Shown here one piece after another: positions 10,955 through 21,067 of a DNA stretch of 64,000 nt (its first letter is position 1; each line of letters starts with the position of its first letter). The translations under genes were made by a program, and so were the position numbers. The stretch is taken from NCBI GenBank assembly GCA_003254925.1, contig QANZ01056519.1, positions 1,827 to 65,826 on the forward strand. Reading direction: 5' to 3'. The DNA is from Chamaecrista fasciculata (taxonomy: Eukaryota > Streptophyta > Magnoliopsida > Fabales > Fabaceae). The notes under the pieces were generated by a model. The model ran no database searches. It was given only the letters and a program-made list of their open reading frames with translations, and had not been told where the DNA came from.

Positions 10955-13514
10955 GGAAGTTGAAGCATCTTTGTTACCATCTCTTGAAGTTGGAATGGAG
11001 TTTGATAATTATGATAGTGCTTGGGAATTTTGGAAAGACTATGGTGCTAAAATGGGATTTGGTGTTAGAAAAGAATACACGAATAAGAAGAAGGATGGAA
11101 CAATTACTTCATGTAGATTTGTTTGTTGCAAAGAGGGGATAAGAAACAAGGACAAAAGAGATTATTTAACAGTCAATCCTCGACGTGAGACACGAACAAA
11201 TTGCAAAGTGAGAATAACTTGCAAAGTTGTTAATGGAAAGTTGAGAGTGAATGACTTTGTAGATGTGCATAATCACATTCTTCATCTTGCAGAAACTACA
11301 CATATGTTACCATGACAGCGTAAAGTGTTTGATGTTCAAGCTCTTGAAATTGGATTGGCAGAAGATTCTGGGATTAATCAAAGAGCGAGTTTCGAACTTC
11401 TGAGCAAGCATGCCGGGGGCCGAGCCAATCTTGGCTTTATGCGTGTAGATCAGAAGAATTATCTTCGCAATCGACGGCAGGAAAGTTTAGCATACGGGGA
11501 TGCAAGTGCTTTGTTAGGATATTTCCAAGAACAGTATTCAGCTAACCCGTCGTTCTTTCATGCGATTCAAACAGATTCAGAGAAAAAAATAACTAATATA
11601 TTTTGGGCTGATGCAAGAATGATACTCGATTATAGCTACTTTGGTGAGGTCGTCTCTCTTGACACAACATACTGCACTAATAATGCAAATAGGCCTCTTG
11701 CATTGTTTTCGGGATTCAATCATCACAAAGGATGTGTTGTTTTTGGGGCTGCATTGTTGTATGATGAGACAGCTGCATCATATAAGTGGTTATTTGAGAA
11801 TTTTTTGGTGGCACATAATAAAAAGAAGCCTCAAACGATCTTTACTGACCAAGACCAAGCAATGGCTAAAGCCATACATGAGGTTTTTCCTAACACATAT
11901 CATGGGCTATGCACATGGCATTTATCGCAGAACGGCATCAAGCACTTAGGAAATTTGATGAAAGGTAAATCTCGCTTCTTAAAAGACTTCAATGCTTGCA
12001 TGTATAAATATCAAGATGAGGCAAAGTTTGAAGATGCTTGGAGTCGATTACTTTCAGAATATAATGTGATAGAAAATACATGGTTAAAATCACTCTATTT
12101 ATTAAAGGAGAAATGGGCATTTTGTTTTATGAAGAGAGTATTCACATAAGGCATACGGAGTACACAATTAAGCGAGTGTTTGAACTCAGATGTAAAGAAG
12201 TGCCTGAACCCAGATGTTAACATTGTACAGTTTTTTAAACACTTTGAACGAGTAGTGGAGGATAAAAGGTATAATGAATTGATGAGTGAATTCAAGGCAA
12301 GGGATCAAGTAGCAAGATTAAAATGTGTAAGCTCGCGTATGTTGCAACATCTTTCAGGAATATACACTCCTACAATTTTTGAGACATTTCAAGAACAATT
12401 TGACTTGTTCTTTGCTTGTTCTATAAAGCAAAGAAAGGAAATTGGTTCTTTGTTGGAGTACATTGTTCATATGAATGTTTTTGAAGGCGAATGGACAGTT
12501 TGGTTTCATCCTCAAGAGTCCTCTATTTCTTGTAGTTGTAAGAAGTTTGAACGAGTTGGTATATTGTGTTGCCATGCATTGACAGTACTCATTATTAATA
12601 ATGTCAAGATGATTCCTGATCAGTACAAACTGAAAAGGTGGACAAGGGATGCTAAAGCTGGCATTGTACATGATGTTACAGGAAAAGAGATTCAAGAAGA
12701 CATTAATTTGGAATGGTTATCTCGATATAGGTACCTTTGTCATAAATTTGTTAAGATAGCTGCTCAAGTTTCTAGTTATGAGCAACAAAGCACTTTTGTT
12801 GATCAAACTTTGGATGAGATGATGAAGAAACTAATGAACATTGATTTGGGAGAACAAGTGGAGAATGAGATAGATGATCCAGTAGCCCCTACTCCCATAG
12901 CCCCTACTAGTAGCATTGACATGTCACAACCAACTGACATTAAGAAGAGACCTGGATCTAAAAGGAAGAAGCGTCTAAAGGGTTGGGTTGATAATATGCC
13001 TCAGAAAAAGAATTCTTCAAAACCCATGTCACAACTAGTGGGACAATCTGCTACATGTTCCAAACATCAGAAATCCATAGTAAGTATATTAATTTAGTTT
13101 AGTTCAAATTATCTAATTTATATTAATGGGTGTGTGCTTTTTTTTTTTAAGGATATTGGAAGTTCAAGTCAAGTACAAAGTGGAGAGGACCATCAGCTTA
13201 GTCATATGAAATGGATATTGGTAAAATTCCTAATAAATATCAAAAATAAATTAAACTATCTAGTTTATATTAATATGTATTTGCTGTTCTTGAAGGACTC
13301 TGGAGCTTCAAGTCAAGTGCAATGTGGGAATGCCAATCAATTTAGTTATCTGAAGTGGTTATTGGTAAAATTTCTAATAACTATCATTTTAGTTATTTTT
13401 TTGGTATATATGATATTAGACATTTTACTTAAGATCATTTTACTTCTTTAGGATTCCCTTGAAGGAAGACCGGACTCTCTTGAAGGTTCAAACATCAGTG
13501 GTGACAAGCTATGA
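10955..13514 (+). pseudogene. FAR1/FHY3-type MULE transposase, two in-frame stops
   Basis: The main exon 10955-13079 carries three domains in order. First is a FAR1-type DNA-binding domain (11000-11290: SAWEFWKDYGAKMGFGVR, CRFVCC, NCKVR, HNH). Next is the MULE transposase domain (11640-11960: SLDTTYC, the acidic FTDQDQAM, and CTWHL). Last is a SWIM zinc finger (12520-12590: SCSCKKFERVGILCCHAL). Three further short exons follow in phase: 13152-13220, 13296-13364, 13452-13514. The reading frame is unbroken except for TGA at 11313-11315, where relatives have Ser, and TAA at 12147-12149. The acceptor at 10954 shows there is at least one upstream exon; an acidic stretch near 9960-10030 is a candidate, but no start codon could be fixed. 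As read, the gene cannot make full transposase. Confidence 0.85.
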
Positions 13515-13772
13515 TAAATGAGAACCTTTGAATGATACACACTTTTGAATTATACTCTTTTGTATGACACTTTTGAATTATCTCTTTTGTATGACACTTT
13601 TGAATGATGTTGATCTTGGAGATTCAAACATCAATGCAAAAGAGATGTATTATTTTAGAATTGGTAATAGACAAATGAACACTCTCATAATAGACAAACA
13701 ATACTCATTTTATTGATAATTCTATTACATCTCTACTATGCCTCTATTACATTTCTACTACATCTCTATTAC

Positions 13773-13952
13773 NNNNNNNNNNNNNNNNNNNNNNNNNNNN
13801 NNNNNNNNNNNNNNNNNNNNNNNNNNNNNNNNNNNNNNNNNNNNNNNNNNNNNNNNNNNNNNNNNNNNNNNNNNNNNNNNNNNNNNNNNNNNNNNNNNNN
13901 NNNNNNNNNNNNNNNNNNNNNNNNNNNNNNNNNNNNNNNNNNNNNNNNNNNN
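13773..13952. other. Assembly gap (180 N)
   Basis: Run of N inside the MULE, directly after TCTATTACA-type short repeats that probably caused the assembly break. Confidence 0.99.
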
Positions 13953-15047
13953 TGTCTCAAGCTGCTCGGGATACCTTTTTGCTTTCAAGGTCCTATCAAA
14001 ACCAAATGAACAAAAAATAAGTAAAAACTAGTTGATCCCTTGAACATAACATGTACCTACCCCTATATGAAGCCCTTTATAACGTTCATGTAAGACCTTC
14101 CTAACTCATTCCACAAATGTAACACATCCCTACATTATATATGACAAATTATACAGTTAACAATAGTATAAAAACCTTTCGTACCGTACAGATTTCTAAC
14201 ACTGCAGTATGTTCAATAGATGAACTTGAATTGTGCAAAAAATTTGTACCTTGAAGAAGGAGACAACTATTCATCTTGTGATGCAAAATCCTAATGACTT
14301 TCTCAATACCTACAATTCTGAATCGCCATGGGGAAAGAGCGAATGAGATTACCTATATCAGACTTCTCACATCAGCCCAAAATTTAACGGACCAAATTTT
14401 CTAAAACTATAATTCAAAGATCTAACTTATATCAGATACAAACCATGAGTGCCTACCTAAGTATGTATGTATGTGTAATATGGAGGCTATTCTTCTATAA
14501 TTCTACATGTCCACAACACAATAAGAGGGTCCTTAAGTACAATAATTAATGGGAAAATTGAAGAAAGCATGCTTAATAAATATATATATGATGAATGATG
14601 AAATGAAACACATGAAAGCATACATATGAAATAAAAATGTACAACATTTCAATTATTCTATTTTAATTTCAAAACAGCCTATCTATAGCTAGCTATCTTA
14701 CCAAGCAACCTATTAAATTCTCTGTGTGTAACTTGTAAGCCTATGTAGCAAAAGAACAGAGAACATATGCTACATGAAAGATTGAGGATATGAAAACTAG
14801 AACGGCAGAACCCCAAAACGCCTAAAATTAAACAAGAAAAGTGAGGAAGCTATGAAGGATGTAAACCCAGAGATCAGCCTATAACAAAGCATGTAGAAGC
14901 ATTGGCTAAAAATTCAAATATTCTAAAAATTCTGTCATATTCTAAAAATTCAAATATGCTTCCGTAATTAGGGGTATAACCATGTTAGACACTTCAAAGT
15001 AAAACCTAGGACGGTAGGAGTGTGCTTGAATTCTAATTCACATAGAG

Positions 15048-15392
15048 TTATACCACAGATAATGGTGTTTGCTGAAGCTGAGTTTGCCACAAATATGCTG
15101 GTTTAATTCTGAGAAAACGATTGGGGACACCACCAACTCCAAGTTCTGCTGGATCTGTAGCAGAAAGAGCACAATTAGCACTGTCAACGGAGCTGTTTGG
15201 AGTGGTAACAATAGGGTTAATGCTTGAGTTGATCTTGGCACTGGTACTAGTACTGTCAAGGGAGCTTCGAGACATTACACTAAGTTTTTCAATATCTTCT
15301 TTATGAACTTCACCATCTTTGGAGATAAGAGGAAGCCTCAGTCTTTGAGCTGCTTCAGCCACAGTCATTTGATGCTCTAAAGTCTCATAAAC
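15048..15392 (-). CDS. Exon-like cargo in the MULE, C-terminal exon of an unidentified protein
   Basis: An acceptor-like CAG on the minus strand opens a 114-codon frame that begins VYETLEHQMTVAEAAQRL and ends in a stop. It is Ser/Thr-rich in the middle (KLSVMSRSSLDSTSTS) and has a conserved-looking tail (GVPNRFLRIKPAYLW). The frame has the composition of a real terminal exon, unlike the AT-rich surroundings, and is not part of the transposase. I do not recognise the family. It may be a captured host gene end (Pack-MULE style) or an accessory gene of the element. Upstream exons on the minus strand could not be assembled with confidence. Confidence 0.45.
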   Translation of the reverse strand, partial: VYETLEHQMTVAEAAQRLRLPLISKDGEVHKEDIEKLSVMSRSSLDSTSTSAKINSSINPIVTTPNSSVDSANCALSATDPAELGVGGVPNRFLRIKPAYLWQTQLQQTPLSVV

Positions 15393-16952
15393 CTGAAATT
15401 CATAGGAATGTATATATAAACTTTACCAATCTCAACCCAAATCTAGGACAAGATACAGGCACATTTATTACATGAGTGTTATTTTTATTCCCATGAATGA
15501 ATATGTAGAGAGATTGGAGAGCCTTATTGCTTTCCGAAACTTGTTGGCTTCCACTTTGTTGAATTCGACTACATTTATTAAGGAAGATATCTTTTTTTTT
15601 TTTTGGTCTAATACTCTAACTTCAATCCTCTATCTAATAAAGCAGCTTCATTTATCATAGAATTGGAAAGTCCATAATACCTAAATCAAACATAAATTAT
15701 CAAATTCTGCTGTTCGAAAAATTACTTCACTCCCTGTAACTTCTCCCTCATCATGTCCCCTGTTTAAATATTCATTTGCATATAACCAGCTTGTAAATCA
15801 TCTATAAGAAATCTGTCATTCACTAAAATAATAGATTATGCTTCTGAATCATCGATCAACTCACCACACTTCAGTTACCAGCCAAGGGTCACTCCCTTAT
15901 ACAGTCTCAATGTCAGAACCAATTCCATTGTGAAGCATAGAGAAAACTTACAAATCTATAAAACAGTAGGATAGAATAAGCTCCTGAAGGTTTTATTTTC
16001 TCTAATTTACTTTGCTTTTCGGGAAAAACTCAAGGGTGTAGTCTAATATGTCAGTACCAACTGGGGTTAACTGCAGAGCATCTCACCCTGTAAAGGGTCC
16101 TTATTAACCCATCCCTACCCCATATTATCAGCTTCACGTCACATTCCTGATTAACAACAGTCAGTGTTGTATAACCTCACCCAACCTAGTATAAACTCTA
16201 TGATAGGAACCTCCCTTACTAAATAGGAAAAATAGCCTAGAAACAGCCCTTAATGCATACAATAAAGAGGAACAGTAACAGATTCAGCTAATCAAAACAG
16301 AAAACAAGAGGCAAAACGAGCTAGTCAGCAGGTCTAACATTCTACCAGCTACTGACCACAAAACTCATGCATTGGCTGAGGAATTCACAGAACTACAGAT
16401 ATTACAATGAAAAAAAGAGGTCTAAAACGCGAGATAAGAGAAAGTGAATTGTGATGGCGAAGAAATTAGTTACGAGATAAGAGACCTGCGGGTTGCTGAA
16501 GGGATCTACGGGTTGCTGTGTGCCCCTCGGATTCGGAAGGGAAGAGACAACGTGCGACGAAAACGCGAGATGGAAGAGAAAGTGACATTTGTGTTACATT
16601 CCTATTACATTCACATTACATCTATGTAACATTCACATTACTCATTCTCAAGTGCTACATCATGTGTGTGTTTGAACTTAAAACTTTGTTGTGTTCTGTT
16701 TTGCACTTGTCTGTTGTATAGCTTCTTGCATCCATCCAAATATATCTATGGTTGAGGAACTGCATTATGTTACTGCGGCAATTGTTGTGCTTCATAACAA
16801 GAAGACTCAGTATCTATCATTTAAATATCAATTGGGTAAAATTTCCAATTCAGTAGCTCTATACCAAAACGTTATCCATGAATGTCAACTTCCAAGAATA
16901 CTTTGTGTAATTTCATGCTCTTCTTCTGCTTGGTCCTCAACCTACATAAGTA

Positions 16953-17004
16953 AAGGCAAGCTTTGTTCCTTACCAAAAAAAAAAAAAAGAAGGCAAGCTT
17001 TGTT
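16953..17004 (+). mobile_element. Micro-retroposon: 22-bp poly(A) insertion with 15-bp target duplication
   Basis: The direct repeat AAGGCAAGCTTTGTT occurs at 16953-16967 and 16990-17004. Between them lie only CCTTACC, a run of A and a final G. The LINE fragment ending at about 21019 finishes in nearly the same way (CCTACC, A-run, GA), which suggests this is an extreme 5' truncation of that LINE family. Confidence 0.7.
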
Positions 17005-18095
17005 ACGCACTTAACCCATTAAGAAATAAATAAGGAAAGCTTAGGTGAAGTACAATCACAAATAAACAGAACATCAATTCTCAATAGATTAATATGAAAG
17101 AGAAGCACTGAATAGAAAGACACTTTTGACTTTGAGTCTGAGAAACATTTGGTGAATAGAAGCAAGTTTCAGTCTTAAAGCTCCAAAACATGGCTACAAA
17201 ACAAAATCTAGAGTACTGTCTTTTGACTGAGTCTGAGAAATATTTGGTGAATAGAAGCAAGTTTCAGTCTAACTCATACTATAAATCCTCTAACTTCTCT
17301 AGATTTCAGCTAGCAGAGTTATTTAGAACATTTTGCAGTCATGTTTTGGAGTTGTAAGATTGATCTCACATTATTCAAGCCCACAATAAGGGTAAGGGTA
17401 GCATAGGGATATTATCCTTTAAACATTTAAAGTGTCCTAGAGAATTAGCGAGTTCTCACCATATTTAATATCCATTACCAAACTGATCTAATATACTACT
17501 TCAAGCAAACTCATTATTATTCTGGTTCACTATGGTAGCTATAACACAACTTTACCATTAATTACTAATATAACACAATTACTACACGGCATGAAACAAA
17601 AACTAAGGTACTTCTCTGTAAACAGTCAAATTCAATTAACCAAAGGCATTTTAATAAATGAAACCAATCCTTTTTTTTTCTTCTTTCAGCCCTGGCTTTT
17701 GTATTTGGCTTAGACACCGTTAACTCAGTCACATCCATGCTCACAACTTTCCAATCTCAAGATTCAACATCCTACCTATTTTTATATGACCCATTGATTC
17801 AACTCAGATTGAGTAATATGTATAATGATAGAAAAGAAAAAGAGTAACATCAATTGTTAGTTTAATATTTCAAAAGATTCAACAATATACAATTAGAGGG
17901 AAGGATAACAGGTCATAGAAGAATAATAATGCTCTTCAATGGAGAGAGAATCGAGAATCATAATACAGCATGGAATTGAATCATATCATCGATCAAGAAA
18001 AGAAAACGATCTCAGATTCACTCAAAGTTAACGGGAATTGTTGAGTAATGAAAGTAGAATAAGAGATTGAAAGGATCTAAGAAAATGTGATTGAC

Positions 18096-18290
18096 CTCGA
18101 ACGGCAGCTGCGGAGACGAGGACGCGAACGACGTCGGTGGAGACGAGGACGTGGACGACGGAGGAGGAGGCGGAGACGTGAACGGCGGCGGCGGCAAAGA
18201 GGAGACGAAGATGTGAACAACAAGTGAAAAAAGATTAGGAATGAGAGGATAGTGAGACATTATCGAAGGATCAAGGAAGCAGTCAAGCAA
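18096..18290 (-). CDS. Possible GC-rich first exon at the MULE right end
   Basis: A minus-strand frame starts at ATG 18290 just inside the right terminal repeat. It encodes 65 residues with a Pro/Ser-rich stretch (PPPPPSSTSSSPP) and reaches a good GAG|GT donor at 18096. It is strongly GC-rich compared with its surroundings, as 5' exons of captured genes often are. It could be the first exon of the minus-strand cargo that ends at 15048, but no intervening exons were established. The protein is not recognised. Confidence 0.25.
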
Positions 18291-18333
18291 AAGTCAGGGT
18301 GTATGCGTTTCACTTTTTTTCTAGGTAAGGGTA

Positions 18334-18471
18334 TGCGTTTCACTTTCAATTTGATTAAAAAATTCTAAAGGATGACGTGGCATTTTTTAAAACCATGAGA
18401 TATTATGGATGGCCAGGATAACATGTAATGGAGACAATGGAGAGGATAAATACTGGAGATGATCCACTCCC
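18334..18471 (-). repeat. MULE right terminal inverted repeat
   Basis: Reverse-complement partner of 9734-9871, same length. Just inside it (18301-18330) the phrase GTATGCGTTTCACTTT is duplicated in direct orientation, so the inner edge of the repeat has been partly copied. Confidence 0.92.
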
Positions 18472-19531
18472 GTTAGTCGATAGCATAGATATACCAATTA
18501 TCCATTGAGCAATGTCGATTGAGCAATAATGTCGGATCACACATTGGTCAATCGAAATTCGGCTTTATTACTTACCTGACTCTCTTTCATCACTTATTGA
18601 CAATAAAAGGTGGTTTAGTTATTTTTTTTCATGGATGGTCCACCTGAACATCTCTCCTTATTTATTATTTATTTTTATACTTCTTCTTTTTTTTTAAAAA
18701 AAAAACATCTCTCCACAACATTAAAACATTTTTTTTGTTTTTGTTTATAATTTATTTTTTCAAAAATGTCTCTTCCATCATATTTATTATTTTCATAATT
18801 TTTTCTGCTGGAAATTTATTTTTTTTGGGATCTAGTTTAATATTTTATATCTACTAATATTTGAGTCCTTATATATACTAATATTTAAACTATTGAATAC
18901 TGTGAAACGAGAGGAGTGAGAGAATATTCCGCAATAAAGTTTGGACTAATTAAAATTAAGAGTAAACTAGCAATTTGGTCCCTGAAAGATCATCGAGCTG
19001 ACAACTTAGTCCCTGAAAGATTGAAATATACAATTTAGTCNAAAAAATATTATATTTATTTCATTTTTTAAATATAAAATTATTATTTTAGTAATCTTTC
19101 AATGACTATATTATTAATTTACTATATAGTGAATCTATATCACATGATACATGACATTAAATATAAACTATTTTTTACGTTGATATATGTAGGTTGAAAA
19201 AAAAAATGAACTCAATCTTAGTTAAATTTATCATTTATAGTCGTATTGGTTAGATATGTTATATTAATTTTTATCGATGTAAAGTACACTATATGCATAT
19301 ATAAAATCATTTTTCTCTCATATTAGTATATATAAATTATAAAAAAAATAAATCACATGAATAAATAAATTGATTTGGCTCGACTTATTAAGACTACTAA
19401 TTCTCAAGGTGCACACAAATTTCAGCCCCACTTGATCCATATACACAGTTCTAACTTTTAATCATCTTATATATTCAAGTTTAATATTAATTTTGATGAT
19501 ATTTATCTACATTTACTACATTTGATAGAGT
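18472..19531. other. Intergenic AT-rich DNA with repeat fragments
   Basis: No gene is seen. At 18647-18657 and 18704-18714 the 11-mer AACATCTCTCC is repeated around a 46-base T-rich/A-tailed insert, a possible small retroposition. At about 18960-19050 there is a one-sided fragment of a TTTGGTCCCTGAAAG-type element, with an undetermined base near 19041. Confidence 0.45.
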
Positions 19532-19727
19532 AGTCAGCAAAAGTTGGTCCAGTTAATAAGAAGTCAACTCATAATCCACAAGGTCGTGAGTTCGATTTTC
19601 ACTGTCGATTTAAGGGCCTCGTTGGTAGGCGATCTGTAAGTGCTCATAGAGCCTTGAGACTTGCCCTGACCTTGGTGAGTCCCCGAGGCCCAACTCACCT
19701 AAACTTTATTATTAATGGAAAAAAAAT
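19532..19727 (+). mobile_element. tRNA-derived SINE, copy 1
   Basis: It has a tRNA-like head with a degenerate box A (TGGTCCAGTTAATAAG) and a box B (GAGTTCGATTTTCAC). The body matches the copy at 52155-52363 (GTTGGTAGGCGATCTGTAA, CTGCCCTGACCTTGGTGAG, CCCAACTCACCTAAACTTTA) and ends in an A-rich tail. No clean target duplication was found for this older-looking copy. Confidence 0.75.
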
Positions 19728-20189
19728 AGTAATTTATGACTACATTCTAGAAAGGTATAAATTGTTGAAAATTTAAAGACTTAAGTTGATTGGAGGATTT
19801 AACGTTTTGATTTGACACTATCTACTTATCCCCATATGGTACCCAATTTAGGTCACTTTAGGGGTGTAGTGTTGAGAAAGAAAAAAATAAGGTAGAGAGA
19901 GAAAGTGTCAGTAAGATCCACTTTCTCTCTATACTTGTTCCTTTCTCTCTCAGCACTACATCTATAGACTATAGTGCACTCTAGAAGATCCAAATTAACA
20001 TGGCAACAATATAAGTAAGCATGCAAGTCAAGAAGGGGCATATTAATTTAAAATTGAGATTATCTATTATCAAGAAGTGTAAATCCTTCATTTTAAATTT
20101 CATTAATAATCTGATTTTTCTTTCTTGTTTTTATTGTGCTGCAATGTTAATCACATTATAATTGGCGTTTTTTGAATAGCTTCCGGAAT

Positions 20190-21019
20190 AGGACCTATAC
20201 TACACCGAGAGTCCAACCAGAAGAAAGTGTCCTTGCCATTAAAAATAACTTTATGTTTACCTCTATAAAAATATAGCAAGGCCCATTTCTAGTTTTTCCC
20301 AAGAAGCAAGATTTCTATCAAAGGTGTTATATAATATAAGCCCAACCCACCCTCTTTTTTTGGGTAACCAAATTTCCTTCAAGTTATTGAGGTGTAATCG
20401 TAACTTACTGTTATTGGGCCCATTTGCCCAAAAGAAATCTCTCAAAGTTTTGTCATCATAGACTTGCAAATGCCTATCCAAGCAGAAGCTTCTGCTCTAC
20501 TTGAAGCTCTACGGATGGTGGTTGCTTTGGATGTCCGGCAGGTTATAATCGAGTCGGATTGTAAGGTTTTAGTTGATTATTGCCACTCCGATGAGGTGCC
20601 GTGGCAATTGGTCTCTCTTATGCACTCTATTAAATCTCACTTGGCTTCCCTGCCGCTTGTGACAGTCGCTTGGGCGAGAAGAACAGCAAACAAGGTGGCG
20701 GATGTGGCAGCTCATTTGGCTTTAGCCTCTCACATCTCCTTTAATTGGTTCACCTCCATCCCGGTTAAGGTCAAGGCTGCCCTGTTGGAAGACAAGCTTG
20801 TTTGCTCTTCATCTCGCTAGCTTGCTTGTCTTGTACTGTCGTGAGGGGGTGTGTTGCTCCCTCTTTGTCTCTTTATCCAGTTTCCTCAGGGGTTTCGGGT
20901 CTGTATTTCGTTTTTTCTTGCTGTCTCCCTGAATTTGCCCCTGTACTGCTGGCCTTTATGGCCTCTTGTTTCTGTTTCTGCGGGTTTGGCTTCGCCATTC
21001 CCCTACCAAAAAAAAAAAG
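20190..21019 (+). mobile_element. Twin-primed (5'-inverted) L1-type LINE fragment
   Basis: The right part (about 20459-21019, plus strand) encodes the C-terminal half of a LINE RNase H-like domain (AEASALLEALRMV, VIIESDCKVLVDYC, AWARRTANKVADVAAHLAL), then a stop at 20820, a T/G-rich 3' UTR and a poly(A) run. The left part (about 20190-20458) carries the preceding LINE region on the minus strand: the reverse-transcriptase C-terminus (LKEIWLPKKRGWVGL, NLASWEKLEMGLA) and then NGKDTFFWLDSR. An inverted 5' block joined to a direct 3' block at a single breakpoint is the signature of twin priming during LINE insertion. It is non-functional. Confidence 0.82.
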
Positions 21020-21067
21020 AGGAAGTAATTTTCACTTCCAACGTTCAAGGTTCCCTATAATTTTATC

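Larger units (their letters stand above)
9734..18471 (+). mobile_element. Near-complete Mutator-like element (MULE) with FAR1-type transposase
   Basis: An 8.7-kb element bounded by 138-bp terminal inverted repeats that start GGGAGTGGATCATCTCC and differ at about nine positions by eye. Inside are a plus-strand FAR1/MULE transposase (10955-13514), a 180-base assembly gap, and a long right half with exon-like minus-strand cargo (15048-15392 and 18096-18290). The 9-mers directly outside the two ends (CTTGCACCT, GTTAGTCGA) do not match, so no target duplication is visible. This suggests a rearrangement or recombination between elements after insertion. The high similarity of the ends and only two stops in the transposase point to fairly recent activity. 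Confidence 0.88.

Noticed and set aside
13725..16645. TCTATTACATT and ACATTCACATTAC runs as possible ends of a further nested element
   Set aside because: The two tracts are not clearly related, one borders an assembly gap, and no flanking duplication could be tested.
9640..18485. ATCGACTAA at 9638 matching the inverted flank at 18473 as an alternative MULE border
   Set aside because: It is about 90 bases outside the left terminal repeat and only nine bases long in AT-rich DNA, so chance is likely.
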